Assembly (NCBI RefSeq): GCF_022803015.1
Contig: NZ_JAFKON010000018.1
Span: forward strand, 1 to 42,535
Direction of reading: 5' to 3'
From: Arthrobacter humicola
Lineage (GTDB): Bacteria; Actinomycetota; Actinomycetes; Actinomycetales; Micrococcaceae
Length of the DNA stretch: 42,535 nt
A program made the translations under genes and the position numbers. The notes below the pieces were generated by a model that did not search any database, was not told the origin of the DNA, and saw only the letters and a list, made by a program, of their open reading frames with translations. Positions 25,372-32,285 of this stretch are shown here, in pieces (within the stretch, counting starts at the first letter, position 1; every line of letters begins with the position of its first letter).

Positions 25372-26171
25372 GGATCGCGCTTTTCGCCACATGCATCGTG
25401 GACGCCATGTACCCAGCCACCGCCCGCGCCACGGTGTCCATCCTCGAACGCCTCGGCCACGAGGTCATCTTTCCGGCCGGCCAGGCCTGCTGCGGGCAGA
25501 TGCACGTCAACAGCGGCTACCTCAAGGAGGCGCTGCCCGTCGTCGCCAACCATGTGAAGGCCTTCGAAGACGATGAGTACGACGTCGCCGTCGCACCGTC
25601 CGGCTCCTGCGTCGCCTCCGTGAAGCACCAGCACCTCATGGTCGCCCGCCGCTGCGGGGACGCCGGGCTGGAAGCCCGGGCCGCCGCCGTCGGAGCCAAA
25701 ACCTACGAGCTTTCCCAGCTCCTGGTGGATGTCTTGGGCGTCACCGACGCAGCGGCGCAGCTGGGCTCGTACTTCCCGCACCGGATCACCTACCACCCCA
25801 GCTGCCACGGCATGCGCCTGCTCCGGCTCGGCGACCGCCAACTGGACTTGCTGCGCTCGGTTGGCGGCATCGAACTGGCCGAACTGCCCGAGGCCGACCA
25901 GTGCTGCGGCTTCGGCGGCACCTTCTCGATGAAGAACGCGGACGTGTCCTCGGCGATGCTGGCGGACAAGACCGCCAACATCTGCGGCACGGGCGCCGAC
26001 CTTTGCGCCGGCGGCGACGCGTCCTGCTTGATGCACATCGGTGGCGGACTGTCCCGGCAGGGCACCGGCGTCACCACGATGCACTTCGCCGAGATCCTGG
26101 CCAGCACCCTCGAGAATCCCGCCGCCGTCTCCGGCGACGTCCGCCTCACCACCGGAAGGACCGCACGATGA
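25368..26171 (+). CDS. lutA: L-lactate oxidation complex subunit LutA
   Basis: A 267-residue iron-sulfur protein of the CCG-domain family. Cysteine motifs are FATCIVDAMYP, QACCGQMHVNSGY, HPSCHGMRLLR and DQCCGFGGTFSMKN, which match the two CCG repeats of LutA/GlpC-type proteins. GTG 25368 has GGAGG 6 nt upstream and overlaps the rhaB stop (GTGA). With LutB and LutC it oxidises L-lactate to pyruvate. Here it is joined to the rhamnose genes, whose bifunctional aldolase/dehydrogenase generates that lactate. Confidence 0.93.
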   Translation: MRIALFATCIVDAMYPATARATVSILERLGHEVIFPAGQACCGQMHVNSGYLKEALPVVANHVKAFEDDEYDVAVAPSGSCVASVKHQHLMVARRCGDAGLEARAAAVGAKTYELSQLLVDVLGVTDAAAQLGSYFPHRITYHPSCHGMRLLRLGDRQLDLLRSVGGIELAELPEADQCCGFGGTFSMKNADVSSAMLADKTANICGTGADLCAGGDASCLMHIGGGLSRQGTGVTTMHFAEILASTLENPAAVSGDVRLTTGRTAR

Positions 26172-27748
26172 GCGGCACATTCCTGGGGATGCCGTCCCTG
26201 CCGGTCTTCGGCATCGGCAACCTGCACGAACACGAGCCCTTCCCGAAAGCCGCCCGCCGCGAGCTCGGCAACCCCCAGCTGCGGGCCAACCTCGGCCACG
26301 CCACCCGGACCATCCGGGACAAGCGGCTGGCCGTCGTGTCCGAACTCCCCGACTGGGAGGAGCTGCGCGAGGCGGGCCGGGCGATCAAGGAATCCGTCAT
26401 GACCCGGCTACCGGAACTGCTCGAAGAGTTCGAGGCGAACTTCACCGCCCGTGGGGGGACCATCCACTGGGCCCGGGACGCCGGCGAAGCCAACAGCATT
26501 GTCGCCGCCCTCATCCGGGACCAGGGCGCCACCGAGGTGGTCAAGGTCAAGTCCATGGCCACGCAGGAAATCGGCCTCAACGAATACCTCGAAGAACAGG
26601 GCATCGCGGCTTACGAGACCGACCTCGCCGAGCTCATCGTCCAACTGGACCACGACAAGCCCAGCCACATCCTGGTCCCGGCCATCCACAAGAACCGCAG
26701 CCAGGTCCGGGACATCTTCCTGCGCGAAATGGAGGGGGTGGATCCGGAGCTCACCAACGAGCCGGCCCGCCTCGCCGCGGCCGCCCGGGCACACCTGCGC
26801 CGCAAGTTCCTCAGCGCCAAGGTGGCCGTGTCCGGCGCGAACTTCGCCCTCGCAGACTCCGGGACCCTCGCCGTCGTCGAATCCGAAGGCAACGGGCGCA
26901 TGTGCCTGACGCTGCCGGAAACGCTCATCACCGTCATGGGCGTCGAAAAACTGCTGCCGGGCTGGGAGGACCTCGAAGTGTTCATGCAGCTGCTCCCGCG
27001 GTCATCCACCGGCGAGCGGATGAACCCCTACACCTCGCTGTGGACCGGCGTCACGCCCGACGACGGCCCGCAGAACGTCCACCTCGTCCTGCTGGACAAC
27101 GGGCGCAGCGCCGCCCTGGCCGACGAGATGGGCCGCTCCGCGCTGCACTGCATCCGCTGCAGCGCCTGCATGAACGTCTGCCCCGTCTACGAACGCACCG
27201 GCGGGCACGCTTACGGATCCACCTACCCTGGACCGATCGGCGCGATCCTGTCCCCGCTGCTGACCGGGATCACGGCGGAGGAGAACAACTCGCTGCCATA
27301 CGCTTCGTCCCTGTGTGGAGCCTGCTACGACGCCTGCCCGGTGAAGATCAACATCCCGGACATCCTGGTGCACCTGCGGGGCGAGGACGTGGACAGCAAA
27401 CGCGGCAAGAACCGCAGGAAAAGGGCGATGCCGAGCCAGATGGACGTCGGCATGAAGGCGGCCTCCTGGGCGCTGTCCTCCGGAAAGAACCTGGGCCTCG
27501 TGGAGAAGGCGTTGCCCCTGGGCCGGCTTGCCGCTGGGCCGGACCGGAAGATCACCAAACTGCCCGGCATCGCCGCCGGCTGGACCCAGAGCCGGGACAT
27601 CCCCGCACCGCCGGGGCAGTCTTTCCGTCAATGGTGGAACAAGGAACACCGGGCCGCCAGACCCGATGCAGCCCCGGCTGCCGGCACCGACGCTGCCGGC
27701 ACCGACGCCCCCGGCCCAGGATCAGCCGGAACAGAGGAGAACCCGTGA
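26168..27748 (+). CDS. lutB: L-lactate oxidation complex iron-sulfur subunit LutB
   Basis: A 526-residue protein. An N-terminal LUD domain (about residues 60-300) includes KSMATQEIGLNEYLE and FALADSGTLAVVESEGNGR. A ferredoxin-like pair of 4Fe-4S motifs follows, HCIRCSACMNVCPVY and CGACYDACPVKI. The C-terminal PGQSFRQWW segment is typical of the family. The last about 35 residues are an AAGTDAAGTD-rich tail from a 15-bp repeat (27677-27706) that is absent from the core family. Overlaps lutA and lutC by 4 nt. It passes electrons from lactate oxidation through its clusters; the final acceptor is unknown. Confidence 0.94.
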   Translation: MSGTFLGMPSLPVFGIGNLHEHEPFPKAARRELGNPQLRANLGHATRTIRDKRLAVVSELPDWEELREAGRAIKESVMTRLPELLEEFEANFTARGGTIHWARDAGEANSIVAALIRDQGATEVVKVKSMATQEIGLNEYLEEQGIAAYETDLAELIVQLDHDKPSHILVPAIHKNRSQVRDIFLREMEGVDPELTNEPARLAAAARAHLRRKFLSAKVAVSGANFALADSGTLAVVESEGNGRMCLTLPETLITVMGVEKLLPGWEDLEVFMQLLPRSSTGERMNPYTSLWTGVTPDDGPQNVHLVLLDNGRSAALADEMGRSALHCIRCSACMNVCPVYERTGGHAYGSTYPGPIGAILSPLLTGITAEENNSLPYASSLCGACYDACPVKINIPDILVHLRGEDVDSKRGKNRRKRAMPSQMDVGMKAASWALSSGKNLGLVEKALPLGRLAAGPDRKITKLPGIAAGWTQSRDIPAPPGQSFRQWWNKEHRAARPDAAPAAGTDAAGTDAPGPGSAGTEENP

Positions 27749-28386
27749 ACGCGCGCGCAGACATACTCGACCGGATCCGCTCCGCCCTCCGGGACGCCCC
27801 GGCGGTACCGGAGGTGCCCCGCGACTACCGGCGCTCCTCCGGGCTGGGCGGGGAGGAGCTCATCGAACTGCTGACGGACCGGCTCCTCGACTACAAGGCG
27901 AACGTCTTCATCGAGGAAGCCGCCGCGGTGCCGCAACGGCTCGCCGCCCTCCTCGAGGGCACCGGCCGCTACGCCGTGCCGCACGGCCTCGCGGAGTCCC
28001 TGTTTGCGGAGGCGGACGCTCACGACGGCGGCTCCGGCCGCCGCGTCACTGACGCCCCCGGGCAGCGGCTCAGCGTCGAGGAACTCGACGGGATCGACGC
28101 CGTCGTCACCGGCAGCGCCGTCGCCGTCGCCGAAACCGGCACCATCATCCTCGATGCCGCACCGGACCAGGGGCGCCGGGTCATCAGCCTCGTTCCGGAC
28201 CGGCACATCTGCATCGTCCGGGCCGGGGAAATTACCGCCATCCTGCCGGAGGCCCTCCGCAGGCTCGACGGCACCCGCCCGCAGACCTGGATCAGCGGCC
28301 CCAGCGCCACCAGCGACATCGAACTCGAACGCGTCGAAGGCGTCCACGGCCCGCGCACCCTGGACGTGGTGATCGTTCGCGGGTAG
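27745..28386 (+). CDS. lutC: L-lactate oxidation complex subunit LutC
   Basis: A 213-residue LUD-domain (DUF162) protein. It starts NARADILDRIRSAL, as LutC proteins do, and carries VVTGSAVAVAETGTIIL, VPDRHICIVRAGEI and TWISGPSATSDIELERVEGVHGPRTL, the hallmark C-terminal block. GTG 27745 is preceded by AGAGGAGA and overlaps lutB by 4 nt. It is the last gene of the operon, with a hairpin 18 nt after its stop. Confidence 0.93.
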   Translation: MNARADILDRIRSALRDAPAVPEVPRDYRRSSGLGGEELIELLTDRLLDYKANVFIEEAAAVPQRLAALLEGTGRYAVPHGLAESLFAEADAHDGGSGRRVTDAPGQRLSVEELDGIDAVVTGSAVAVAETGTIILDAAPDQGRRVISLVPDRHICIVRAGEITAILPEALRRLDGTRPQTWISGPSATSDIELERVEGVHGPRTLDVVIVRG

Positions 28387-28403
28387 AAGGCGGGAGACCG
28401 GGA

Positions 28404-28434
28404 CCCGCTTCCCTGCCAGCGCGAGGGAAACGGG
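28404..28434 (+). terminator. Hairpin terminator of the rha-lut operon
   Basis: Arms CCCGCTTCCCT and AGGGAAACGGG pair with one mismatch around a 9-nt loop, 18 nt after the lutC stop. There is no strong U-tract, which is common for terminators in high-GC actinobacteria. Confidence 0.6.
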
Positions 28435-28531
28435 GCCTCCTGGTTGGCGGTGATGGTCCCGGAAAGTCGTTTGCCCCGATCACTCAGAGGAAACTCATGG
28501 TCTTCTCAGCAGGGAGTTGAACCATGGAAGC

Positions 28532-28810
28532 ATGTACCTAGTCGACCCCAGAGCCTATGCGCATCGCCTAATGCACCCTGGCGCCTGGTTCCGCGCGACA
28601 ATCCGCCGGCACGTTCCCGCAAGGGACCACGCTCGCGACCAGCAGCCCACGTACTCCAGGCTCGACTATCTGGAGGCTGGCCTCACGGGAACCCTGAGCA
28701 CGGCCCAGTCACGGCGCAGGGCCAAGGAACTCGAGCAGGCCTTCCGGAACGGCGACGTTTCCTACGAGGACGCGTGCCTGGAGATGGAGCAACTCCAGGG
28801 GGAGCCCTGA
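28532..28810 (+). CDS. Small hypothetical protein (92 aa)
   Basis: A basic then acidic protein starting MYLVDPRAYAHRLMHPGAWF. The first half is Arg/His-rich. The second half (TLSTAQSRRRAKELEQAFRNG) is helical and ends in an acidic stretch. I do not recognise a family. The start is uncertain. An AGGGAG site at 28511-28516 is ideally spaced for ATG 28524, which opens a five-codon frame ending at TAG 28539-28541, overlapping this start. That could be coincidence or a translational-coupling leader. Confidence 0.45.
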   Translation: MYLVDPRAYAHRLMHPGAWFRATIRRHVPARDHARDQQPTYSRLDYLEAGLTGTLSTAQSRRRAKELEQAFRNGDVSYEDACLEMEQLQGEP

Positions 28811-28938
28811 ACGGCTGGCGGCGCTCGACGGAACCGCGCGTTTCTGGGGGAGCCAGGACGAGGTCCGCTACGATGACGCTATGAGCACGCGGCTACGCTA
28901 GCCCCAGTCGGGGGCCGGCGACAATGGAAAGGCATTCC

Positions 28939-29124
28939 ATGATGAAGCGCGCTCTGCCACATGCACTGTTCTATGTCTTCGGACACCGTGTCTGCTGTGG
29001 CGCCATTCCTGACTGGACCGCTCACGTCGGCCAGAAGTGGGAGACCTTTGATGTCGCACCCTACAACCTCTACAACGTCATCTGGCGCGCTCAGAACTGG
29101 GTCCTGCAGAACTGCGACGACTAG
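28939..29124 (+). CDS. Small hypothetical protein (61 aa)
   Basis: A 61-residue frame beginning MMKRALPHALFYVFGHRVCC, rich in Trp, Tyr and Cys, and ending WVLQNCDD. GGAAAGG (28926-28932) lies 6 nt before the ATG, a good ribosome-binding site. GC is lower than in the flanking operon. No family recognised. It may be a small cytosolic or peripheral protein. It could be an accidental frame, but the ribosome-binding site and the clean stop argue for a gene. Confidence 0.45.
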   Translation: MMKRALPHALFYVFGHRVCCGAIPDWTAHVGQKWETFDVAPYNLYNVIWRAQNWVLQNCDD

Positions 29125-29157
29125 TCCGTTTTGGCTTCGGGGGCCGGTGCCTGCGTT

Positions 29158-29526
29158 TTAGGAGCAGGTGGTGAGGAAACCTGTGGCGCCGGGGCGGGCA
29201 TGGAAGGTCACCGTGTGGCCGGCGTCATCGCGGAAGATGGCCTTTGGGCCGGTCACTGTGATGGCGCCGGGCTGGTAGGGGTTCATCCAGCCTTCAGGCG
29301 GGTTGCCGTGTCCGTCGTCCAGCGCCTCGTCTGCGACGAAATAGGCGCCCTGCACGAGCGCTTCATGGATGCCGCAGTGTGTGTAGAGACTGTACGGCGA
29401 GCCTGAGGCGGCCATCGTTGTTGGCTTGGCCGGGGTCCCACTTGCCGGATCCCCCTGCATCGCGCACCCGCACAGCAGCGCCAACCCTGCAGCGGCTGCG
29501 AGGCCCAAGTGGTATCGAGTTCTCAT
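29158..29526 (-). CDS. Small secreted lipoprotein
   Basis: A 122-residue protein with a signal peptide (RTRYHLGLAAAAGLALL) and lipobox LCGC at about residues 18-21. A short linker precedes a mature domain with two further cysteines (YTHCGIHEALVQGAYF and a C-terminal LTTCS). The HCGIHEA motif followed by PPEGWMNPYQPGAITVTG recalls small actinobacterial surface lipoproteins, but no function is known. A TTGACC -35 shared with 11773-11787 lies upstream. Confidence 0.7.
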   Translation of the reverse strand: MRTRYHLGLAAAAGLALLCGCAMQGDPASGTPAKPTTMAASGSPYSLYTHCGIHEALVQGAYFVADEALDDGHGNPPEGWMNPYQPGAITVTGPKAIFRDDAGHTVTFHARPGATGFLTTCS

Positions 29527-29547
29527 GCCCCAAGGCTCTAGGGCGTT

Positions 29548-29562
29548 GCCTCAATGGTCAAG
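29548..29562 (-). promoter_or_regulatory. -35 element of the lipoprotein gene
   Basis: On the minus strand this reads CTTGACCATTGAGGC, then AACGCCC and TAGAGC as a possible -10. It is identical over 15 nt to the element at 11773-11787. Confidence 0.45.
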
Positions 29563-29656
29563 AGCCAGGCAGGCCTGCCGGCAGGCAAAAGACAGCGGGG
29601 AGGGAGGGCCCGAATGGGCTGGGCGTAGGGTGGATGGTGGACGAAAGGAGCACTTC

Positions 29657-30433
29657 ATGAAGAAAATCCTCATGGTACTGACCAGCGTTTCCGAGATCGG
29701 CGATACCGGAGAGAAGACCGGCTACAACGTGGCCGAGGCTGCACATCCCTGGAAGGTCTTCAAGGATTCCGGGCATTTCGTCGACTTCGCCTCCATCCAG
29801 GGCGGCCAGCCCCCGCGCGACGAGGTGGACTCAGAAGATCCCATCCAGGTCGCCTTCACGGAGGACGAGACCACGCGCGCCGGCCTCTACAACACTGCCC
29901 GCGTCGACGTCGTTGACCCCGACCAGTACGACGCCGTCTACCTCGTGGGCGGCCACGGCACGATGTGGGACTTCCCGGACAGCGAAGGCTTGCAGAATCT
30001 GGTGGCCAGCGTCTATAACGCCGGCGGCTTGGTCGGCGCGGTCTGCCACGGACCGGCCGGCCTGCTGAACGTGGAATTGAAGAACGGACTTCGCCTCGTC
30101 GAGGGCCGGAAGGTGGCCGCCTTCACCAACGACGAGGAGATTGCCGCAGGGAAAGACAAGGTCATCCCGTTCTTCTTGGCCGATCGGCTTGAGGAACAGG
30201 GCGCCACCCACGTCTCCGCTGACGTCTTTGAGGAGAAGGTCGTGGTTGACGACCGGCTGGTGACCGGCCAGAACCCGGCCTCGGCCGCCGGCGTGGCCAA
30301 GGAGATGGAGAAGCTCTTCGCAGCGGTCATCCATCAGGAAAAGGCCGAGGAACAGCACGACGCGGAGGCACTGCGCGCCGAAAAGGACGCCGAGAAGGAC
30401 GCCAAGAAGGCTGCCGCTGAAGCGGAGCACTAA
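29657..30433 (+). CDS. DJ-1/PfpI-superfamily protein (HchA-like)
   Basis: A 258-residue class I glutamine amidotransferase-fold protein. It begins KKILMVLTSVSEIGDTGEKTGYNVAEAAHPW, then DAVYLVGGHGTMWDFPDS, with the nucleophile elbow GAVCHGPAGLLN (Cys about residue 133). A Glu (ETGYNVAE-like region) completes the usual Cys-His-Glu set of Hsp31-type glyoxalases or deglycases. The Lys/Glu-rich last about 35 residues (EKAEEQHDAEALRAEKDAEKDAKK) form a charged helical tail outside the fold. AAAGGAG lies 7 nt before ATG 29657. Likely role: detoxification of methylglyoxal or protein quality control, cytoplasmic. Confidence 0.88.
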   Translation: MKKILMVLTSVSEIGDTGEKTGYNVAEAAHPWKVFKDSGHFVDFASIQGGQPPRDEVDSEDPIQVAFTEDETTRAGLYNTARVDVVDPDQYDAVYLVGGHGTMWDFPDSEGLQNLVASVYNAGGLVGAVCHGPAGLLNVELKNGLRLVEGRKVAAFTNDEEIAAGKDKVIPFFLADRLEEQGATHVSADVFEEKVVVDDRLVTGQNPASAAGVAKEMEKLFAAVIHQEKAEEQHDAEALRAEKDAEKDAKKAAAEAEH

Positions 30434-30457
30434 CGCCAAGATCGCACTGGAACTGGT

Positions 30458-30481
30458 GGCCACCCCGGCAACGGGGTGGCC
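30458..30481 (+). terminator. Hairpin terminator after the DJ-1 gene
   Basis: Perfect 10-bp arms GGCCACCCCG and CGGGGTGGCC close on a GCAA tetraloop (GNRA class), 24 nt after the stop. It is a clear structured terminator and also faces the convergent gene ending at 30520. Confidence 0.75.
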
Positions 30482-30519
30482 GCCTCCGGTATGCGGCAAC
30501 CGCGAACACAAAACAAGGA

Positions 30520-30987
30520 TCAGTAGCCGTACTTGTTGACCACGACCTGCACAATGTTGGTGTCGTCGTCCCGACCGTAGTCACTGATCGTGATGCGTAC
30601 GTTCCAGCCGTCAATGACTCCAACACCCCGGCAGTCCAGTCCGCCGGCATTGATCCTCTGTTCCCGTACGCATGGCTTGTACTCCTGGGGCGTCAAACCC
30701 ACCTGCTGAACGTACCGCTCCAGGTCACCCTCCAGGTACTTCCGGTGAGTGTCCCAACGGTATGCGTACTGGGAGCAAGGTCCATCGAGCGGGATGCACA
30801 GCGCACTGCCCACCGGATTCTGTGTTCTCAAGGGTTCCCATCCCGGCTCTGGTTGGAGGCGGTCGGCAATCGTCTTGAGCTCAGCGACGATCTGATCGCT
30901 CTTCCACGATGACCAGAGGAAGAGTGCGGTGACAAAGGCAACCGTTACTGCCAGCACACCGAGCCATATTTTGCGGCCTCTGCTCAT
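30520..30987 (-). CDS. Hypothetical membrane-anchored protein
   Basis: A 155-residue protein. A basic start (MSRGRK) is followed by one transmembrane segment (IWLGVLAVTVAFVTALFLW), then an extracytoplasmic domain with four cysteines (ALCIPLDGPCSQY, KPCVREQ, LDCRGVG) and a C-terminal VNKYGY. Four cysteines suggest two disulfides. ATG 30987 is preferred over the GTG at 31005 because GGGGAG lies upstream of it. Family not recognised. Confidence 0.6.
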   Translation of the reverse strand: MSRGRKIWLGVLAVTVAFVTALFLWSSWKSDQIVAELKTIADRLQPEPGWEPLRTQNPVGSALCIPLDGPCSQYAYRWDTHRKYLEGDLERYVQQVGLTPQEYKPCVREQRINAGGLDCRGVGVIDGWNVRITISDYGRDDDTNIVQVVVNKYGY

Positions 30988-31028
30988 TCTCGTCCCGCTC
31001 CCCACGGCGTACCTCTCTGGTTGTGAGA

Positions 31029-31110
31029 CCTGGAGTCCACCCCGCCACCGCGCTGGGCTGGTCCACCGACCGTCTCGCCTTCGCCACCTACCGCCCCGAG
31101 CCGGGTGAAT
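31029..31110 (+). pseudogene. Possible 3' remnant of a lost gene
   Basis: An open stretch ending at TGA 31108-31110 reads PGVHPATALGWSTDRLAFAT then YRPEPGE, with nearly every third codon position G or C, as in real genes of this genome. No start or upstream domain belongs to it, since upstream is antisense to the gene at 30520-30987. It may be the tail of a decayed gene at the edge of the accessory patch. From here to 31230 I see nothing else. Confidence 0.25.
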
Positions 31111-31230
31111 GACCGTCCTGCCGAGCGGTGGCCGGCAGCGCCTACGGACCTAACTGGCGCGGCGATAGCGGATGTGCGTGGCCAGCGGTGAGTGGAGCAC
31201 CTCGGCCGGTTCGCCGCACCAATATTTCCA

Positions 31231-31292
31231 TTTATAAGGAGTTCTATGGGGTTCTAGGGAATACCCTATAACGCCCTATAACTCCGTATAAG
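31231..31292. repeat. Phased hexamer array A (3+3, inverted centre)
   Basis: Hexamers TTTATA, GTTCTA and GTTCTA begin at 31231, 31241 and 31251. The inverted TATAAC, TATAAC and TATAAG begin at 31267, 31277 and 31287. Spacing is exactly 10 bp within each half, with 10 bp between halves. The halves form an imperfect inverted repeat of 28 bp (31232-31259 against 31264-31291, 23 pairs). Array B at 32055-32116 has the same layout. The stretch 31293-31450 holds no gene I can support. Confidence 0.85.
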
Positions 31293-31450
31293 TGGGGGGT
31301 GAACCTGGTGGAACCCCTACAGCTCCGGCCAGGTGAAAATGGCAGTTTGATTCAGGACCGGTGTGACGGCTGGAATGACCGATGCCACCCCTGCGTCCGG
31401 ACCAAGACCAGGGAACGCGACATTAGATCCGAAGGACACCTCCTGTCGGG

Positions 31451-31702
31451 CTACTGTAGATCGTCCGGGACGCCGAACCGCCTTCCAATGAGTACGCGAA
31501 TGGCCGCGAGTAGAGGCTGATCTTCCAGCGCAATGCCCTCGCCCCCGTAATGCACACCCGTTTCGTCACCCACTGCTTCTATGTCAAAAAGGTTGAGGAC
31601 CTCGGCCACGCGAACCTGATACTCGGTGGCGGTCATTTGGCGAGACACACGAACTGGAATTGTGCTGAGTTTGCGCGCGACCTTAGCAGCGGATTCATTC
31701 AT
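31451..31702 (-). CDS. Hypothetical protein between the two hexamer arrays (83 aa)
   Basis: A small protein starting MNESAAKVARKLSTIPVRVS. Its basic first quarter is followed by helical segments (TATEYQVRVAEVLNLFDIEA) and a hydrophobic C-terminal helix (PLLAAIRVLIGRRFGV). No family recognised. I chose ATG 31702; the frame is open further upstream to about 31870, but that part looks non-coding. The ribosome-binding site is weak. Lying between the two arrays, it is a candidate for the protein that acts on them, but nothing in the sequence proves this. Confidence 0.45.
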   Translation of the reverse strand: MNESAAKVARKLSTIPVRVSRQMTATEYQVRVAEVLNLFDIEAVGDETGVHYGGEGIALEDQPLLAAIRVLIGRRFGVPDDLQ

Positions 31703-31920
31703 GGGCGCACTCTTGCATGGCGTTCCGCCATTGCACAAGGGGGGCGCTTCGGACCTAGTCCGGGAGTATAAGGCGACGTTAGGCTCGCGGGATCTGGGCC
31801 CATCCTCCCGCGGCACCCGCCGGCAAGACCCTGTCGGCGCAGGTTCCCATACCGGCGGATCGTCGTGCAAAGACCCGCCAGGCTGCTGGCCGCTTCTTCG
31901 CCCGAGAGTGCGCAGTCAAT

Positions 31921-31948
31921 CCACAACATAATGACCGTTATGTTGTGG
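31921..31948. promoter_or_regulatory. Perfect palindrome, operator-like
   Basis: Arms CCACAACATAA and TTATGTTGTGG (11 bp, perfect) flank a 6-bp TGACCG spacer, total 28 bp. It is AT-richer than its surroundings and lies about 220 bp upstream of the 31702 start, in a stretch (31703-32054) where I find no gene. It looks like a dimeric-regulator operator. Confidence 0.55.
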
Positions 31949-32054
31949 GCGTTGATGTCGAGGCGGCCCGGCGTTGAAGCTACCGGTCGACCGGACTCAG
32001 AACACGTTCTGAGATGCTTCTCCTCTCGAGCCGGACGGAGGACTGATCTGGAAA

Positions 32055-32116
32055 GATCTACCAAGTTCTAGGTGGTTCTAGGAAAAACCGTAGAACCACC
32101 TAGAACTTGGTAGAAC
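32055..32116. repeat. Phased hexamer array B (3+3, inverted centre)
   Basis: GATCTA, GTTCTA and GTTCTA begin at 32055, 32065 and 32075. The inverted TAGAAC hexamers begin at 32091, 32101 and 32111. The 10-bp steps and 10-bp centre equal those of array A. The halves pair perfectly over 24 bp (32057-32080 with 32091-32114) around a GGAAAAACCG loop. In RNA it would form a very stable hairpin; in DNA it offers a symmetric set of helically phased sites. Confidence 0.9.
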
Positions 32117-32144
32117 TCGGAATACCTGAAGTTGTCACCCCTAA

Positions 32145-32190
32145 AAACCCTGGGCTGACAATCTGGGTTCGAGCCCCATGCGCTCGCCTA
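32145..32190 (+). other. tRNA-like 3' fragment
   Basis: The stretch contains CTGGGTTCGAGCCCCA, which looks like a tRNA T-arm (4 pairs around TTCGAGC), followed by GCGCTCGCC. No matching D-arm, anticodon arm or 5' acceptor is visible, so it is not a functional tRNA. It could be an attachment-site remnant left by an integrated element, or chance. Confidence 0.3.
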
Positions 32191-32285
32191 CAGCGGCCGT
32201 TGGCCTCCGTCAGCCCAGAATAGGTACACGGTCCGCCTCATAGCCGCGAAGCCCTTGGCTGTCGTGGACCTCTCGGAGATGATGA

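Noticed and set aside
28881..28901. Six-codon frame MSTRLR before a small GC hairpin, considered as an attenuation leader
   Set aside because: The hairpin is short, no biosynthetic gene follows, and no ribosome-binding site is evident.
31699..32064. Minus-strand frame considered as an integrase remnant
   Set aside because: No tyrosine- or serine-recombinase motif is visible, and codon use does not look like a gene.
31231..32116. CRISPR array
   Set aside because: Units are hexamers on a 10-bp grid with inverted halves. There are no 25-40-bp repeats, no unique spacers and no cas genes.
32145..32190. Functional tRNA gene
   Set aside because: Only a T-arm-like hairpin is present; no acceptor 5' strand, D-arm or anticodon arm can be drawn.
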